Assembly: GCA_948144175.1 (NCBI GenBank)
Contig: CANXME010000239.1
Location: forward strand, 1 to 64,000
From: Closterium sp. NIES-65
Lineage: Eukaryota; Streptophyta; Zygnematophyceae; Desmidiales; Closteriaceae
Direction: 5' to 3'
Length of the DNA stretch: 64,000 bases
Part shown: positions 20,625-32,100 of the stretch, piece by piece
Position numbering within the stretch: the stretch's first letter is position 1
Layout of the letters: each line of letters opens with the position of its first letter
Program-made: the position numbers and the translations under genes
Notes under the pieces: generated by a model
The model's input: the letters and a program-made list of their open reading frames with translations, nothing else
Database searches by the model: none
What the model was told of the DNA's origin: nothing

Positions 20625-20857
20625 CACCCCCATAGGCAAAGTGGGGGAGAACAAGAGGTCACAAGACTGGTCAAGAAAAGCAAAGCAAGCTTAGGGTGGA
20701 TCACGAAGTCACCACGCAGTCTGACCACAAGCGAATGGCCAAAAGGCCAGTTCACATGCGGAATTATATATATCTAGGAGAACAAGAAGTACAGTGATCA
20801 CAACCTAGCAAGTGTAAGCATGCAGATATATGTATATAGAACACAGTACAGGCAAAG

Positions 20858-23800
20858 TCAAGAACTGAGCAAGTGAGGCAAAGTAGGCACAAGGCCTAGA
20901 ACAGTAAAAAAACGCTGATGATCACAAGGCTGAAGTATCTTGGTAAAGATATCAGCAGTGTTGGCCTGAGAGGCCACGTAAACAAGACGAAGCTGACCAC
21001 GCTGTTGAAACTCTCGAGCAAGGAAGTAGCGCAGAGCGATGTGCTTCGTTCTATGCTCCAGTCTTTGCTCCTTAGACAAGGCAATCATGACCTTATTGCC
21101 GACGTGCGTAACTGGAGGAGAGCGAGGCGGCTCTCCCAGATCGGTCAGCAGGTAGGTGAGCCAGCGTAATTCCTGTGCAGCCATGGCCTCTGTGTAGATC
21201 TCAGCCTCACAACTAGAGCTGAGAACCGAAGACGAGCGGGTAGACTGCAACGAAACAGAGCCAGAGCCAAGGATAAAGGTGTAACCCTGTGAGGACCGTT
21301 GCGTAGCCAAGTGGTCAACCCAAGAAGCGTCTGCGTCACCAATGAGGACAACTTGATCCCATCCTCCAAGTACGATGCCCATGCCCGACGTACTGCACAA
21401 GTAGCGCATCACCCTCTTAGCGGCCTTCCAGTGCTCTCGTCGGTGTCTCCCAGGCGCAACGTAGCGTGCAAGGATGCTAAGAGGGTAAGCAAGGTCAGGT
21501 CGAGTGCAGATCATCAGGTACATGAGGCAGCCCACAAGCTCTGGATATGGGCCACTCGGCTCTACGGACTCATCTGAGGCAGAGCTGAGAGCGAGTGACC
21601 GGTAGGCAGAGGAGTGGACTGTGGCGAGGAGACTAGAAGTCGAAGGGCTGAAGGACCTGCTGCACCATGTGTGACTGGTCAAGGTAATGGTGCGCTGTGC
21701 TCTATCCCGAGTGATCTACAAGCCAAGGTAGCTGTGCAGCTCACCCAGGTCTGTGCACGTGTGTCTCTTCTGCAGCTCCGACTTCACGTGGGCCAGTCCA
21801 GCAGTGTCAGCAGTGGCAAGAACCAAGTCATCGACGTACACGAGGATGTAGAATGGCGGCAGCAAAGTGTCGGTGCGTAGAAATAGCGACGGGTCAGCAG
21901 ACGAAGGAGCAAACCCAAGAGCCGCAAGCGTAGTCCTCAGTGTGTCGTGCCACTCGTGAGGCGCCTGGCGAAGACTGTAGACTGGCCGTCGGAGGCTCCA
22001 CTGGGTACTTGCAGGAAACGACCCAGCGAAGCCAGGTGGGCGGCGCAGACAGATCTCCTCGTGCAGGCTGCCCTGTAGGAAAGCAGTGCTGAAGTCAAGA
22101 GAGTGGAGCTCGTAGTCATGCTGAGCGGCAATGTGCAGCAGCACCCGAAGAGTGGTCATCTTCGGGGTAGGGGAGAATGTCTGGAAGAAGTCAACTCCCT
22201 GTCGCTGACTGAAGCCTCGTACAACGTAACGCGCCTTGAAGACAGGCGGAGAACCCGACGGACGCTTCACCCTGAAAATCCACATGCCACTGACGATGTT
22301 CGCCCCAGGTGGGGGAACCTCGTCGACGTAAGTGCCTGTGGACTTCCAGGATGCCATCTCTGCGTCCATGGCTGACTGCCTTTGAGAGGAGTAGGGACCC
22401 GAAATTGCCTCTGCGTAAGAGCGCGAGGTCGGGATGTCTGGTGCATCCGGGTCTCCCTCAGGTGCAATCAGCATGGACACGAGATGAGGTACAGCAGCTG
22501 CAAAGCACTCAAAGTCCTCCTGCCTGTCCTCAAGAATGTCCGTGCCAAGAGCACACTCAACCCCGACGGACGGAGGACAGGCAGACTCAGACTCAGCAAC
22601 AAGACTAGCGGCATAGTCTAGGCGAAAAGCGGCAGCAAAGTCTACAAGCTCAGCAACTAGGGCAGACGCAACAGTAGACTCAAAGGAAGGGTCATTGATA
22701 ACAGTGGCCAGGAGACGCGTAACAATAGGACTAGCAGCACGAAGTGCGCTAGACTCAGGGTCCGATCCGTGAGCAAGAGAGGACGCACGAGGAGACGGAA
22801 GAGGGACACGCAGTGGAACAGAGGAAGGACGAAGTGCCATCTAGTGCGTGCCGGAGACAGGAGGAGGACGCTGACGCGGAACACGACGACCAGTGCGAAT
22901 AGCGCAAACATTCGATGCAGGAGGATACGCAGGCTCACGGCGCTCTGTAAGACCGCCGAGATGCTTAGTGTAAGGAGAAGGAGCCGGCAGTGGAGAGGCT
23001 GGCAGTAGCTATGGCTGTGACTGGTCAGGCGGTGGACACAGTAAGAAAGGAGTAAGGTCAGTAGAAGGCGGAAGACGAAGCACCTGCTGAAGAAGTGGAA
23101 CAAATTACGGTCGTGGCCGCACAGCGCCTCCAGAACCAGCTCTGACAGCACCAGCACCCGAAGGGCCAGCACCTCCACCTCGAGGGCCTCCAGCAGCTCC
23201 AACGCCCGTAGGACCACCAGCTCCAGCAGCTCCATTACCTCCAACAGCTCTAGCTCTAGCAGCACCCCCAGCTCCAGCAGCTCCAGTACCTCCAGTACGA
23301 ACGCCTTCAGGACCAGCGGCTCCAACACCTCCAGCAACTCCAGCTCCAGCAGCACCTCCAGCTCCAGCAGCTCCAGTACCTCCAGTACGAAGACCTCCGG
23401 AGCCAGCGGCTTTAGCACCTCCTGTAGCTCCAGCTCCAGCAGCACCTACAGCGCCAGCAGCTCCAGTACCTCAAGTACGAGCACTTCCGGGACTAGCGGC
23501 TCCAGCACCTCCAGCTCCAATGCCTCCAGCAGCTCCAGCTCCAACAGCTCCAGCACCCGCAACACCACCAGGTCCAGCAGCTCCAGTACCTCCAGTACGA
23601 GCACCTCCGGGACCAGCGGCTCCAGTGCCTCCAGCACCTCCAGGACCATCAGGTCCAAGGCCTACAGCTAAAGGACCTCTAGCGGAAGAGACCCCAGCTC
23701 CAGCAGTGCCGCTCTGAAGACTCCAACGCCGAGCAAACCACTCGCGCAGTTGCGGTGGAGAGAGAGGCTCCCGCCTAGACGAGGCACCCGGAGAACCTCT

Positions 23801-25735
23801 AGGACCAGCAGCTCCAGCACCCTCGGTACCTCCAGCTCCAGCGCCTCCAGCTCCAGGGTCTCCAGCAGCAGGCCCTCCAGCTCTAGCAGCGTCACACCTA
23901 AGGCTCCAGCACCGAGCAAACCACTCGCGCAGCTGCGGTGGAGAGAGAGTCTTTGCCGTGACGAGGCACCCGGAGAACCTCCAGTAGACAAAGTACCTAC
24001 AAGCGCAGCACGCTCAGGCTCAGCACCCCCAAGCTCAGCACCCCCAGGCTCCGCACACTCAGGCTCAGCACCCCGAAGCTCAGCACCCCTAGGCTCCGCA
24101 CCCTTAGACTCAGCAACCCCAGGCTCAGCACCCCCCGGATCCACACGCTCAGGCTCAACACCCCCAGACGCAGCACCCCTAGCAGAACTAGAGTCGACAG
24201 CTACCTTGACAGGCTCGAAAGGGTCTACCTGGGACACACATAAGGGGGTAGGACCCTGAGGGGGGAGGGGGTCTACCGGAGGAGGACCTGGTGCGAGGAA
24301 GAGCGGCGGGGGAGGGGGAGAGGGGCAGTGCGGTAGGGGAAGAGACAGTAAAAGGGAACCGACTTGTCAAACGTGACGTCCTGAGAGGGCACGACATGGC
24401 ACAAGGTGGGGTGGTAAAACTGCTAGCCAGGCGCGTCAGGGGGAAAGCCAAGGAAGACGCAAGGAATGGCGCGGGCAGAGAGCTTGTCCGCGGACATACA
24501 GTATCGCAAACAAAGGCACGAGAGCCTCAGACCCAGAACACCGACGCATCGCCAACCTCTCCCGTCCAATGCAGTGTCGGCGAGGTCTCCGGCAAGGAGA
24601 CACGGGGCCAGAGGTTGAGCTGATGCGCAGTGTATCGAACCGCAAACGGCCACAGGAAATGGGTGGCAGCTGCATGGATCATGGAGGTACGAGCGACCTC
24701 CATGCCTAAGCCAATGCGGCGCTCAGCAACCCCATTCTGCTGCGGAGAGGCCGGAATTGTGAAAGTCTAGCGAATGCCCTCCCCACGACAAAAGTCCCGC
24801 AAGAGGTCGGAGGAAAACTCATCACCTCTGTCAGAGTGCAGACGCAGGACGCGACGGTCCGTCTCGAACCACTCGCTGTGCTGGAGACGAACAGCGTGGA
24901 TCCAAGGGATCAAAACATCAGAGACCTCTGCCTTGCTGCGCAAGGGGAAGACCGTGGTGTAACGCGTGTAGTCGGCGACAACCAACAGAAAGTAGCGCTC
25001 GCGGCCCTGTCCACGGACGCAGGCTGGGCCCGACACGTCCATGTGGAGAGTGTGCAGGGGTAGGGGTATCAACCCACTCATCCTGAAGGACGGCGTTGCT
25101 CACCAAGTTCGTAGAGAACGAAGAGAGGTGAAGACCTGACAGTGAGCCAGACGGAACCGCCGGACACGGCAGAACAGTCGAAGAACGTGCAAGGACTGGG
25201 CCCCCAAAGGGGTCAACCAGTGAGACAACAGCAGATGCAGAGAGTGGTGTGACTGTGGTACTGTCGCGAAAGAAACAGCGGGAAGCACCTGAGTCAAGCG
25301 TGAAGGTGTGCTAGGCTGTAGCAGGCGCAGTACCAAAGAGAGAAGACACACCAGCACCTAGAGCAGCAGACTCACAAGCACCTAGAGCAGCAGCCTCTAT
25401 ACCTGGGTCGGGCAGCACACACAGATAATAGTCACCCTCACCACTAAGAGGCAATGCATACATGGCAGTGAGGAAAGCATCATAGTCAAGAGCAAAGATA
25501 TCCACTCTCTACCTAAGCAGCTCCACCCAGCTGGGGAGCTCAGCCTCCAGCAAAGCAGCAGGACTATGGGTGACCAATTATCCCGCAGGTCTGACCAGCC
25601 CGATCACCTATGCGAATGACGTACGGGCAGCGAGGAGTACTCCGAGACCCTCTACTCTGAGCGTACCAGTCACATAACTGCTGTGGCGTAAGGGTCTCGC
25701 GCGGACGCCGCTGCAGGTGCATCTGGCCACCGCCA
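20858..25735 (-). pseudogene. Element C Gag tail and Pol, broken
   Basis: Pieces in order on the minus strand: gag Cys motif (CPYVIRIGDRAGQTCG, near 25600), the aspartic-protease region (25.3 kb), integrase (LHMDVSGPACVRG, LHSDRGDEF, 25081-24767; then scattered frames to 24.2 kb), a repeat-rich spacer (24.2-22.9 kb), RT (22840-21716) with YVDD and an RNase H frame (21682-20858). The segment between protease and integrase core (GAG-pre-integrase, HHCC) is deleted near 25080-25110. A CAG-to-TAG change stops RT at 21716-21718 within the conserved YLGLQITRD. It is inactive, though long frames remain in RT and RNase H. Confidence 0.85.
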
Positions 25736-25959
25736 GAAAATCCCGACCGACTAGCTTCAGGGCGACTGCCACTACGGCCGCCGCCACAACCCCAACTAGC
25801 GTACCACTCACGAAGCTGCTGGGGCGTGAGGGACTCGCGCGGACGTCACTGGAGTTGTATCTGGCCACCACCAGAAACTCCCCACCAAACAGCTCCACCA
25901 GGACTGCTACTACGGCCGCCACCACTCCCACTGTTGCCACCACCGCCGTCACCACTCCC

Positions 25960-26182
25960 ACCGCAGGCTGCAGGGCGGGGCAGCAGGGCGCGACCCGCAG
26001 GCTGCAGGGCGGGGCAGCAGGGCGCGACCCGCAGGCTGCAGCAGGGCACGACGCGCGGGCTGCAGCAAAGCGCGACGCGCGGGGCAGCAGAGCCTGACGC
26101 GCTGGCTGCCGTAGGGCACGACGTGCAGGGCAGTAGGGCGCGATGCACGGGGTGCAGCAAAGTGCGACGCGCGGGGCAGCAG
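25960..26182. repeat. GC-rich minisatellite of element C, left part
   Basis: Units of about 20-30 bp built from GGCAGCAGGGCGCGAC, GGCTGCAG and CGACGCGCGGG. The array continues at 27788 on the other side of element D. It occupies the place where the N-terminal gag region lies in elements A and G. Confidence 0.8.
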
Positions 26183-26316
26183 TGTCAGAATGTAATTGTT
26201 CTCTAGCCTGCAGTGGGGTACTCTATAGCGAGTACAACCCCTTAGGGTTTCCTATACGTATCCTGCTGCTTTCTAGTGAACCCTCTCTCTTCTTCATTCT
26301 CGTTCTTCTTTTCTCA
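26183..26316 (+). repeat. Element D 5' LTR
   Basis: 134 bp, TGTCAGAATG to TTTTCTCA. Core GTGGGGTACTCTATAGCGAG is shared with element E. Confidence 0.9.
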
Positions 26317-27653
26317 TGTTATCAGAGTGGTTCCAATCCTAGGACCCAACTGCTTCCGCTGCTACTCTTTGCTCGGCACGCCCCGTGGCGTGCCCCTCGC
26401 GCTTCTCTTAGTGGCCCCGTTGCCGCCCTTCCTAGCCCCTCGCGGCCCCTTTGCGGCCCCGTTGCCGCCCTTCCAGGCCCGTCGCGGCCCCTTCGCGGCC
26501 CCGTCGCCGCCCCTTTCGCGGCCTGTCGCCGCCCTTTGAGCGGCCCCGTCGCCGCCCTTCCGCGGCCCCGACGCCGCCCTTTCCGCGGCCCCGTCGCCGC
26601 CCCTTACAGCGGCCCCGTCGCCGCCCTTCAGCGGCCCCATCGCCGCCCTTCCGCGGCCCCGTCGCCGCCCCTTCAGCGGCCCCGTTGCCGCCACCCCTTT
26701 CCGCGGCCCCGTCGCCGCCCCTTACAGCGGCCCCGTCGCCGCCCTTCAACGGCCCTGTCGCCGCCCTTCCTCGGCCCCGTCGCCGCCTACAGCGGCCCCG
26801 GCCCCGCCCCGGCCATGCCCCGCCGCCAGCCGCGGCGCACCGGGGGCACGTGCACCGCCCCCCCCCCCCCCTTTTCCCGTCGCCTGTCGAGGCGACCTGA
26901 GGGGCAACCTGGGGGGGGGGGGGGGGCGAGCGTCGCCCCTTCTGCCGCCTGCTTTGGCGCCCTGGGAGACCGCGTGTCGCCCCCCCCCCCCCCCCCCTCC
27001 CTACCCGCCATCCCGCCCTGCCCTGTGTTAGGGTTTGGGGGTGGCAAGAAGGGGGTGACGGGTGTGTTGTCTCCCCTGCTCCTCCTCCTCCTTCGTCTCC
27101 CACTACTGCAGCTGTCGCTGAGGGGGGTGGATGTGTGGGAGCCTGGGGTTTAGGGTTTAAGGGGGGTACTGTGGGAGTGGAGCTAGGGTTTTGAGGGAGG
27201 TGGATGTGTGGGCGTCAGGGGTTTAGGGTTTACGGGGGTGCTGTGGGTGTAGGGTTAGGGTTTGAGCAGGGGGTGTGTGAGAGGGGCGTTGGGCAGCTGG
27301 GGGAGGTTGCGTGGAGGCAGCAGTCTTGTCGTCAGCAGCACCAGCAGTCCGGAGGCTACAATCTCCGGTAGTCCCCAGTCGCCTGTGGGTCAGTTGCTCG
27401 TCTGCCGCTACTTTTAGCCGCGGAGCCAGTTACTCCTGTAGTCCGGGCCTTTGCTTCGGTAGCCACTGAGCCAGCAGCTCGTCTGTGTGTCTGCAGCGTC
27501 AGCAGTCGCCTCCCATCTTCTCTCCCCCACAGTCTCTCCTCCTCCTCACTTGCCCTCTGTGATTAGCTCTAGCCTTACTTACCTATTGTGAACTCCTGCT
27601 CTATGCCTGCTTGCTCATTGTGCTGATTACACCCCACTTTGGCTATGGGGGTG

Positions 27654-27787
27654 TGTCAGAATGTTATTGTTCTCTAGCCTGCAGTGGGGTACTATATAGC
27701 GAGTACAACCCCTTAGGGTTTCCTATATGTATCCTGCTGCTTTCTAGTGAACCCTCTCTCTTCTTCATTCTCGTTCTTCTTTTCTCA
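27654..27787 (+). repeat. Element D 3' LTR
   Basis: 134 bp, preceded by CTTTGGCTATGGGGGTG. Confidence 0.9.
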
Positions 27788-28260
27788 AGCAGAGCGCGAT
27801 GCGCGGGCTGCCGTAGGGCGCGACGCGCAGGGCAGCAGGGCGCGACATGCGGGCTGCCGCAGAGCGCGACGCACGGGGCAGTAGAGCGCGACGCGCGGGC
27901 TGCCGTAGGGTGCGACGCGCAGGGCAGCAGGGCGTGGCTTGCGGGCTGCTGCAGGGCGCGACGTGCGGGCTGCTGTAGGGCGCGATGTGCGGGCTGCAGC
28001 AGGGCGCGACGCATGGGCTGTAGCAGGACGCGGGGCAGGGCGTGCGCGGGGCAGCGCGACGCGGGGCAGGGCAGGCAGCAGCGCGACGCGGGACAGGGCA
28101 GGGCGTGCGCGGAGTAGCGCGACGCAAGGCAGGGCAGGGCGTGTGCGGGGCAGCGTGACGCAAGGCAGGGCAGGGCGTGCGCGGGGCAGCGCAATGCAAG
28201 GCAGGGCAGGGCAGGGCGCGCGCTGACGGCGCAGCGCAGGGCAGGGCGTGGGGTAATGCG
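27788..28260. repeat. GC-rich minisatellite of element C, right part
   Basis: Continuation of the array interrupted by element D. Towards the LTR the unit becomes about 30-37 bp: GGGCAGGGCGTGCGCGGGGC plus an AGCGCGACGC part, in about six copies at 28020-28245. No coding function is supported. Confidence 0.8.
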
Positions 28261-28331
28261 GTAACCGCAGCCGGTCACTAAGTAATGGTGGACCCGAAAA
28301 ACGATCCTACGGACCTATTGCTCTGATACCA

Positions 28332-28463
28332 TGTCAAGAACTAACGAGCAGGAATCAATGAACTAGCAGCAAGATGGGTACAAGTAGGAAATCCTAATTG
28401 GGTTGTACCCCATATGGGCTACCCCACTATAGCCTGCACAATAAACAGCATATAAGTTTGACA
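28332..28463 (-). repeat. Element C 5' LTR
   Basis: 132 bp, adjoining the primer-binding site complement CTCTGATACCA at 28321-28331. Confidence 0.85.
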
Positions 28464-29800
28464 TTTTTGCTTCCTGCAGCAGTTCCTGCAAGGTACAGGC
28501 CTTGGAGAACTGCAGCTGTTGTGGCGATGTAGTCTGCTTCGGCAACCAGCTCCTGCTTCTGTGAATTCCAGGAGATTAGTCCTGTTGGCTCCTGGTGAAA
28601 AACGAAGCCAGTTCGTGACCGTTGATTCGCATGTTTGGCGGCATGGTCTACGTCCAGCTGTCGAGGTTGAAGGAGGTTGTTGTCTGCGTGGAGTAGGAGA
28701 GCCCGATGTCAGGTGTGGAGATTAAGTACTTCAGGGCACGCTCCAGGTCCAACTAGTTCTCGGCTACTGGCTTGCGGGAGTACTGTGCCAATTGGCTGGC
28801 GATGTACGAAAAGTCGGATCGGTAGGTGACAGAAGCAAACAGCAAATACCCCAGTTTTTGCTGGTACAGTTGGAGTCCTGTGGGCGACTGAGGTTTGTTG
28901 TCTAGTTTGTAGTTGGCACTGGGGTTGCGACAGGGAGTTGAGAGTGGTGCAAGCAAGATGTTGAAACGTTCCCCCAGCTGTTCTGAGTACTTGGAAGCTG
29001 ACAGATGGATTGCTTCTGGCGCGTATGTGATGTTCAGTCCTAGAAACTGCGTGACATTGTGGTTGATGGTGATGTCAACGCGCAGCTCCAGGTTCTTCTT
29101 GATCTGATTAAGGAGTTAATTGCAGGTGCCGGTGTACAGCAGGTCGTTGACGTAGACTGTTAGGAGAATATAATCGCCGATTTCTAGAAGGATCTTGTGC
29201 AGGTGCTGTTGCGAGAGACGCGGCGCCTGTTTTATCCCGTAGAAAGATTTCTTAAGCTGGCAGACCCTGGGGTCTCCTTCCCCGTAGGTGTGTGGCTGTT
29301 CCACGAAGATTGTCGCATCAACCAGCACATATAAGAATGCGTTCTTGACGTCGATCTACCGTAGTGGTAGATGCTTAGCGGCCGCGATGGCGAGTAGAAT
29401 TCTTACAGAGGTATGACGGCTGACGGGGGCAAAGGTCTGGTCGAAGTCGATGCCGTGACGCGGGTCGTAGCCATGTACGACCCAGCGTGCTTTGAAGCGT
29501 TCGGTCGTTCCATTAGCGTTAGTTTTCAGGCGAAAAAAACCCATTTTCCGCTTGGCACCCTTCTCCCCTTCACTGCTGCACGATCGACTAGGACCCACGT
29601 GTCGCGTGATTCCAGCGCCTTCAGTTCTTCGTCCATAGCTGCGCGCCACTCTTTGGTATAGGGGCCATTTAGGGCCTGGTGCAAATTTTTGGGCTCGACA
29701 CCGCGCGTGAGAGTAGAGACTGATGTGTGCAGACTGAGCAGCTGCAGTCCTGTGACGCTGGAGGCCCCTTCGGCTTCCTGAGTGGTAACTTCCATCACGT
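28464..29800 (-). pseudogene. Element B reverse transcriptase and N-terminal RNase H
   Basis: Minus-strand pieces: MDEELKALESRDTWVLVDR (RT N-terminus), FKARWVVHGYDPRHGIDF and DQTFAPVSRHTSVRILLAIA, ATIFVEQPHTYGEGDPRVCQ, LKKSFYGIKQAPRLSQQHL, then YVNDLLY. The catalytic YVDD has become YVND here (about 29140-29160). Continuing towards 28464: QKLGYLLFASVTYRSDFSY, ALKYLIST, an EADYIAT piece and LQELLQEAK. Several frameshifts. The last codons adjoin the C insertion. Confidence 0.8.
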
Positions 29801-30054
29801 CATCATCGTGAGCGGGTGGGGCGCTGCTTAGCAGAGAATGGCGGTGAGACGGTCCTGGCGCGGGGGCGTCATCGTTGTCATCGCTGTCATCGTCGTTGCG
29901 TGGGCGAGGCGGTACGCCGGGATGTTCGTCGGCGGGGTCGCAGTTAAGTGCTGCTGCTGCTGCCTCGTCTTCCGGAGATGCAAAACTGCGGCCGTTGTTG
30001 GCGTAGGCGTGTGACGTTGCCGCGTTGATCCTCGATCCACTGCGGCAAGGTCAG

Positions 30055-30949
30055 TCACTCGTATAAGAGGATGTCACTCGCAGGTACGATTTTGTTAGTG
30101 TCGATGTCTAGGATCAGCCAGCCCTTGTACTCATGACTGAGTCCTAGGTGGACTCCCCAGCGTGCGCGGTGAGTGAACTTGCCGATGGTGGCCGAGGTCG
30201 GCCGATACTGCACCATACACCCCCAAACCCCCAGCATGGAGGTGTCCCCTCTTGAGCCGGTCCACTTCATGTGCGGGAAGAGGTTGCCCTGTTGGCCGTG
30301 GTGGAGGGAAGGTTGTGCAGGCGCATGGAGTGGTTCATGGTGTACAACCAATACTTCTTGGGTATGCCGGACTGGTTCATGAGGGCGCGTACTTTTGTCA
30401 TGAGGATGCGGTTGACCCTCTCTGTGACGCCTTGCTGCTAGTGAGCATAGGGGAGAGAGATTTGGTACTTGATCCCCTTTTTTGCGAGAAGTCCTTCCAG
30501 CCCGTGGCTGCAGAATTCCTTGGCGCCATCGGTCTGCCAAATCTTCAGCTTCTTTCCTGATTCTCGTTGCACGTGTGCGAGCTAGATGCAAAAGATTTCA
30601 GGATCCTTGGAGTGGACATCGACGTTGGTGATCCAGACGTAGCGGGAGTATGCGTCCACGAAGGTGAGCGTGGTGTTTTCGTCGTTGATGCCTTCGAAGG
30701 TGAGCACAATGTAGTCGCTCTAGACATTCTGCTGCTTCTTGTAGCAATTGGTGCTTGGCTCCAGTGAGGGGTAGGTCTGGTGTGTGAGGGCAGCAGTGGG
30801 GCAGACAGTGCAAGTGGTGGGATGTGAGGTTCTGAGTGGATCCGTGCCGTCGAGGCGCAGCAGTGCTCCTGGTGGGAAAAGTTTGGTGCGGAGGCAGTTG
30901 TTGAACGTCTGGAGCGAGGGGTGGCCGAGTCGCTGGTGCCAGAGATCAT
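30055..30949 (-). pseudogene. Element B GAG-pre-integrase and integrase
   Basis: In minus-strand frames: LWHQRLGHPSLQTF and CTVC (zinc-binding HHCC), then TLTFVDAYSRYVWI, LKIWQTDGAKEFCSH (second catalytic Asp), SLPYAH and QQGVTERVNR (Glu), with a TAG between PYAH and QQG. The downstream part reads IGKFTHRARWGVHLGLSHEY and ends with NKIVPASDILLYE. Frameshifts and stops show decay. Confidence 0.8.
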
Positions 30950-32100
30950 ATTCTGCGCAAAATCCAGGGGTGCGCAGATAACGTGAGAGATATTATGATG
31001 TTTGTGCTTCTGTCTCTTGCGGGACGTCTAGCACGGGTCCCTCTTCTTCTCTTGGTTCTGCTTCGTTGTCCTGCTCCTCTGATTCTGGTTCTGCTGCTGC
31101 TTCCCCTTCTGCCGGCGCTGTTGTGAGGTAGAGCGCAAGGAAGTTGCAGTCGGGGATGATGTTGAGCGGAGTTCTGGTGCCCTTGATGAAGCGGGCAAAC
31201 GGATCTGGGTGGGAGATTGGTCCAAGCAAGTCGCGGGGTGGAGTTGGTGGAACGTTCCCCTCCTCAATCTCCAACCAGGGATCTTCCTAGCGATAAGGTG
31301 AGCACGGTGGTGACTTAAGAGTGCGGGGGCGTCGTCCGAGTGGGACAGTGACTCTTGGGGGAGGTCTTTCGGCAGCCATCTCTCCCTCTACTTCCTTCAT
31401 TTCTTCCTGGGTTCGGTAAGTTCTCGTCGTTCGGGTTCACCCCATCCGCCAGTTCCCCAGCCTTGAACGGTGCCGTAGGCACCAGTGGCAGATCCCCATG
31501 TTGCTCCGGTGCCGTCGTCATCTCCCCATGCACCGCGTCGCGCTGCCGCGATGCGAACCTGATAGAGTTTTTCCTTCCTCTCAGCCTGTGCTTTTTCTTT
31601 TTCCTCCTTGACGCTGAGCTCTTCAGGTGCGTCAGAATCTTTCCACGCAGTGTCAGTGTGGCAATAGACCTCGCGATTCTCCTCGTCGAAGGTTGTGGCA
31701 TGTGATTCCTCCAAGATCCAGCGGAGACTTTCGGTGCGCGATGTTGGTCGCTCCTGCTCCGTCAGCCCAAGATTTTCGTCTCCGGTCCCAAAAATGCAGT
31801 GAGTGGTGACCGCTAGCTCCATTTCCGTCATGCCTTCTGGTTCCACCTCGGCGCGTTCCGCTTCTTGAATTGCCATAAGATCTCTCTCCACTTCTTCAGT
31901 GCGGCTTGCTGTGGGTGTGAAGCAGGTGATGCAGAGCCCGTCGGGGCCGGGTTGGTGCAGATCTATCTCACGAGGGTGAGGACTGCGGCAGATCCATGGT
32001 CGGCCGTCCGAATGCTGCCATGACTCCACGTTCATGTATGGAAAGTCCAGAGGAACGAGGTCCACAAGCTCGTCTGATGACGCCTGGCAATTGGGTATGT
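30950..32100 (-). pseudogene. Element B acidic spacer between protease and integrase
   Basis: Two open stretches. 32100-31397 reads from YVFDIDIPNCQASSDELVDL into a Glu-rich segment (EAERAEVEPEGMTEME, KEEKEKAQAERKEKLYQV) and a Gly/Trp-rich end (GWGTGGWGEPER). 31274-30993 reads MEIEEGNVPPTPPRDLLGPI and an acidic tail (EPESEEQDNEAEPREEEG). Standard copia polyproteins have only a short linker here. Element H has a shorter repeat-rich spacer at the same place. No known domain was recognised. Confidence 0.55.

Larger units (their letters stand above)
26183..27787 (+). mobile_element. Element D: non-autonomous LTR retrotransposon, 1.6 kb
   Basis: 134-bp LTRs (26183-26316 and 27654-27787) with about three differences, flanked by perfect AGCAG duplications (26178-26182 and 27788-27792). 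The primer-binding site is TGTTATCAGAGTGG, one to two bases off the usual match, and the purine tract TATGGGGGTG precedes the 3' LTR. There is no gag or pol. The interior has GGCCCCGTCGCCGCCCTTC repeats (26400-26800), C/G/C homopolymers (26855-26998) and a G-rich tail with AGGGTTTAGGGTTT words (27150-27260). It is the same element type as E and inserted into the minisatellite of element C. Confidence 0.9.
20492..28463 (-). mobile_element. Element C: decayed Ty1/copia element, same family as A
   Basis: LTRs at 20492-20624 (133 bp) and 28332-28463 (132 bp) with about a dozen differences, flanked by TTTTT (20487-20491 and 28464-28468; a weak duplication because it is a homopolymer, but the RNase H frame resumes across it). 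The primer-binding site complement GCTCTGATACCA lies at the right LTR. It carries pol with several stops, a partial gag, and GC-rich repeats where the rest of gag should be. It is interrupted by element D (26183-27787, plus strand). Confidence 0.9.

Noticed and set aside
26432-27153. Open frames of 223 and 336 codons in element D
   Set aside because: Same compositional effect as in E; they run across LTR sequence and homopolymers.
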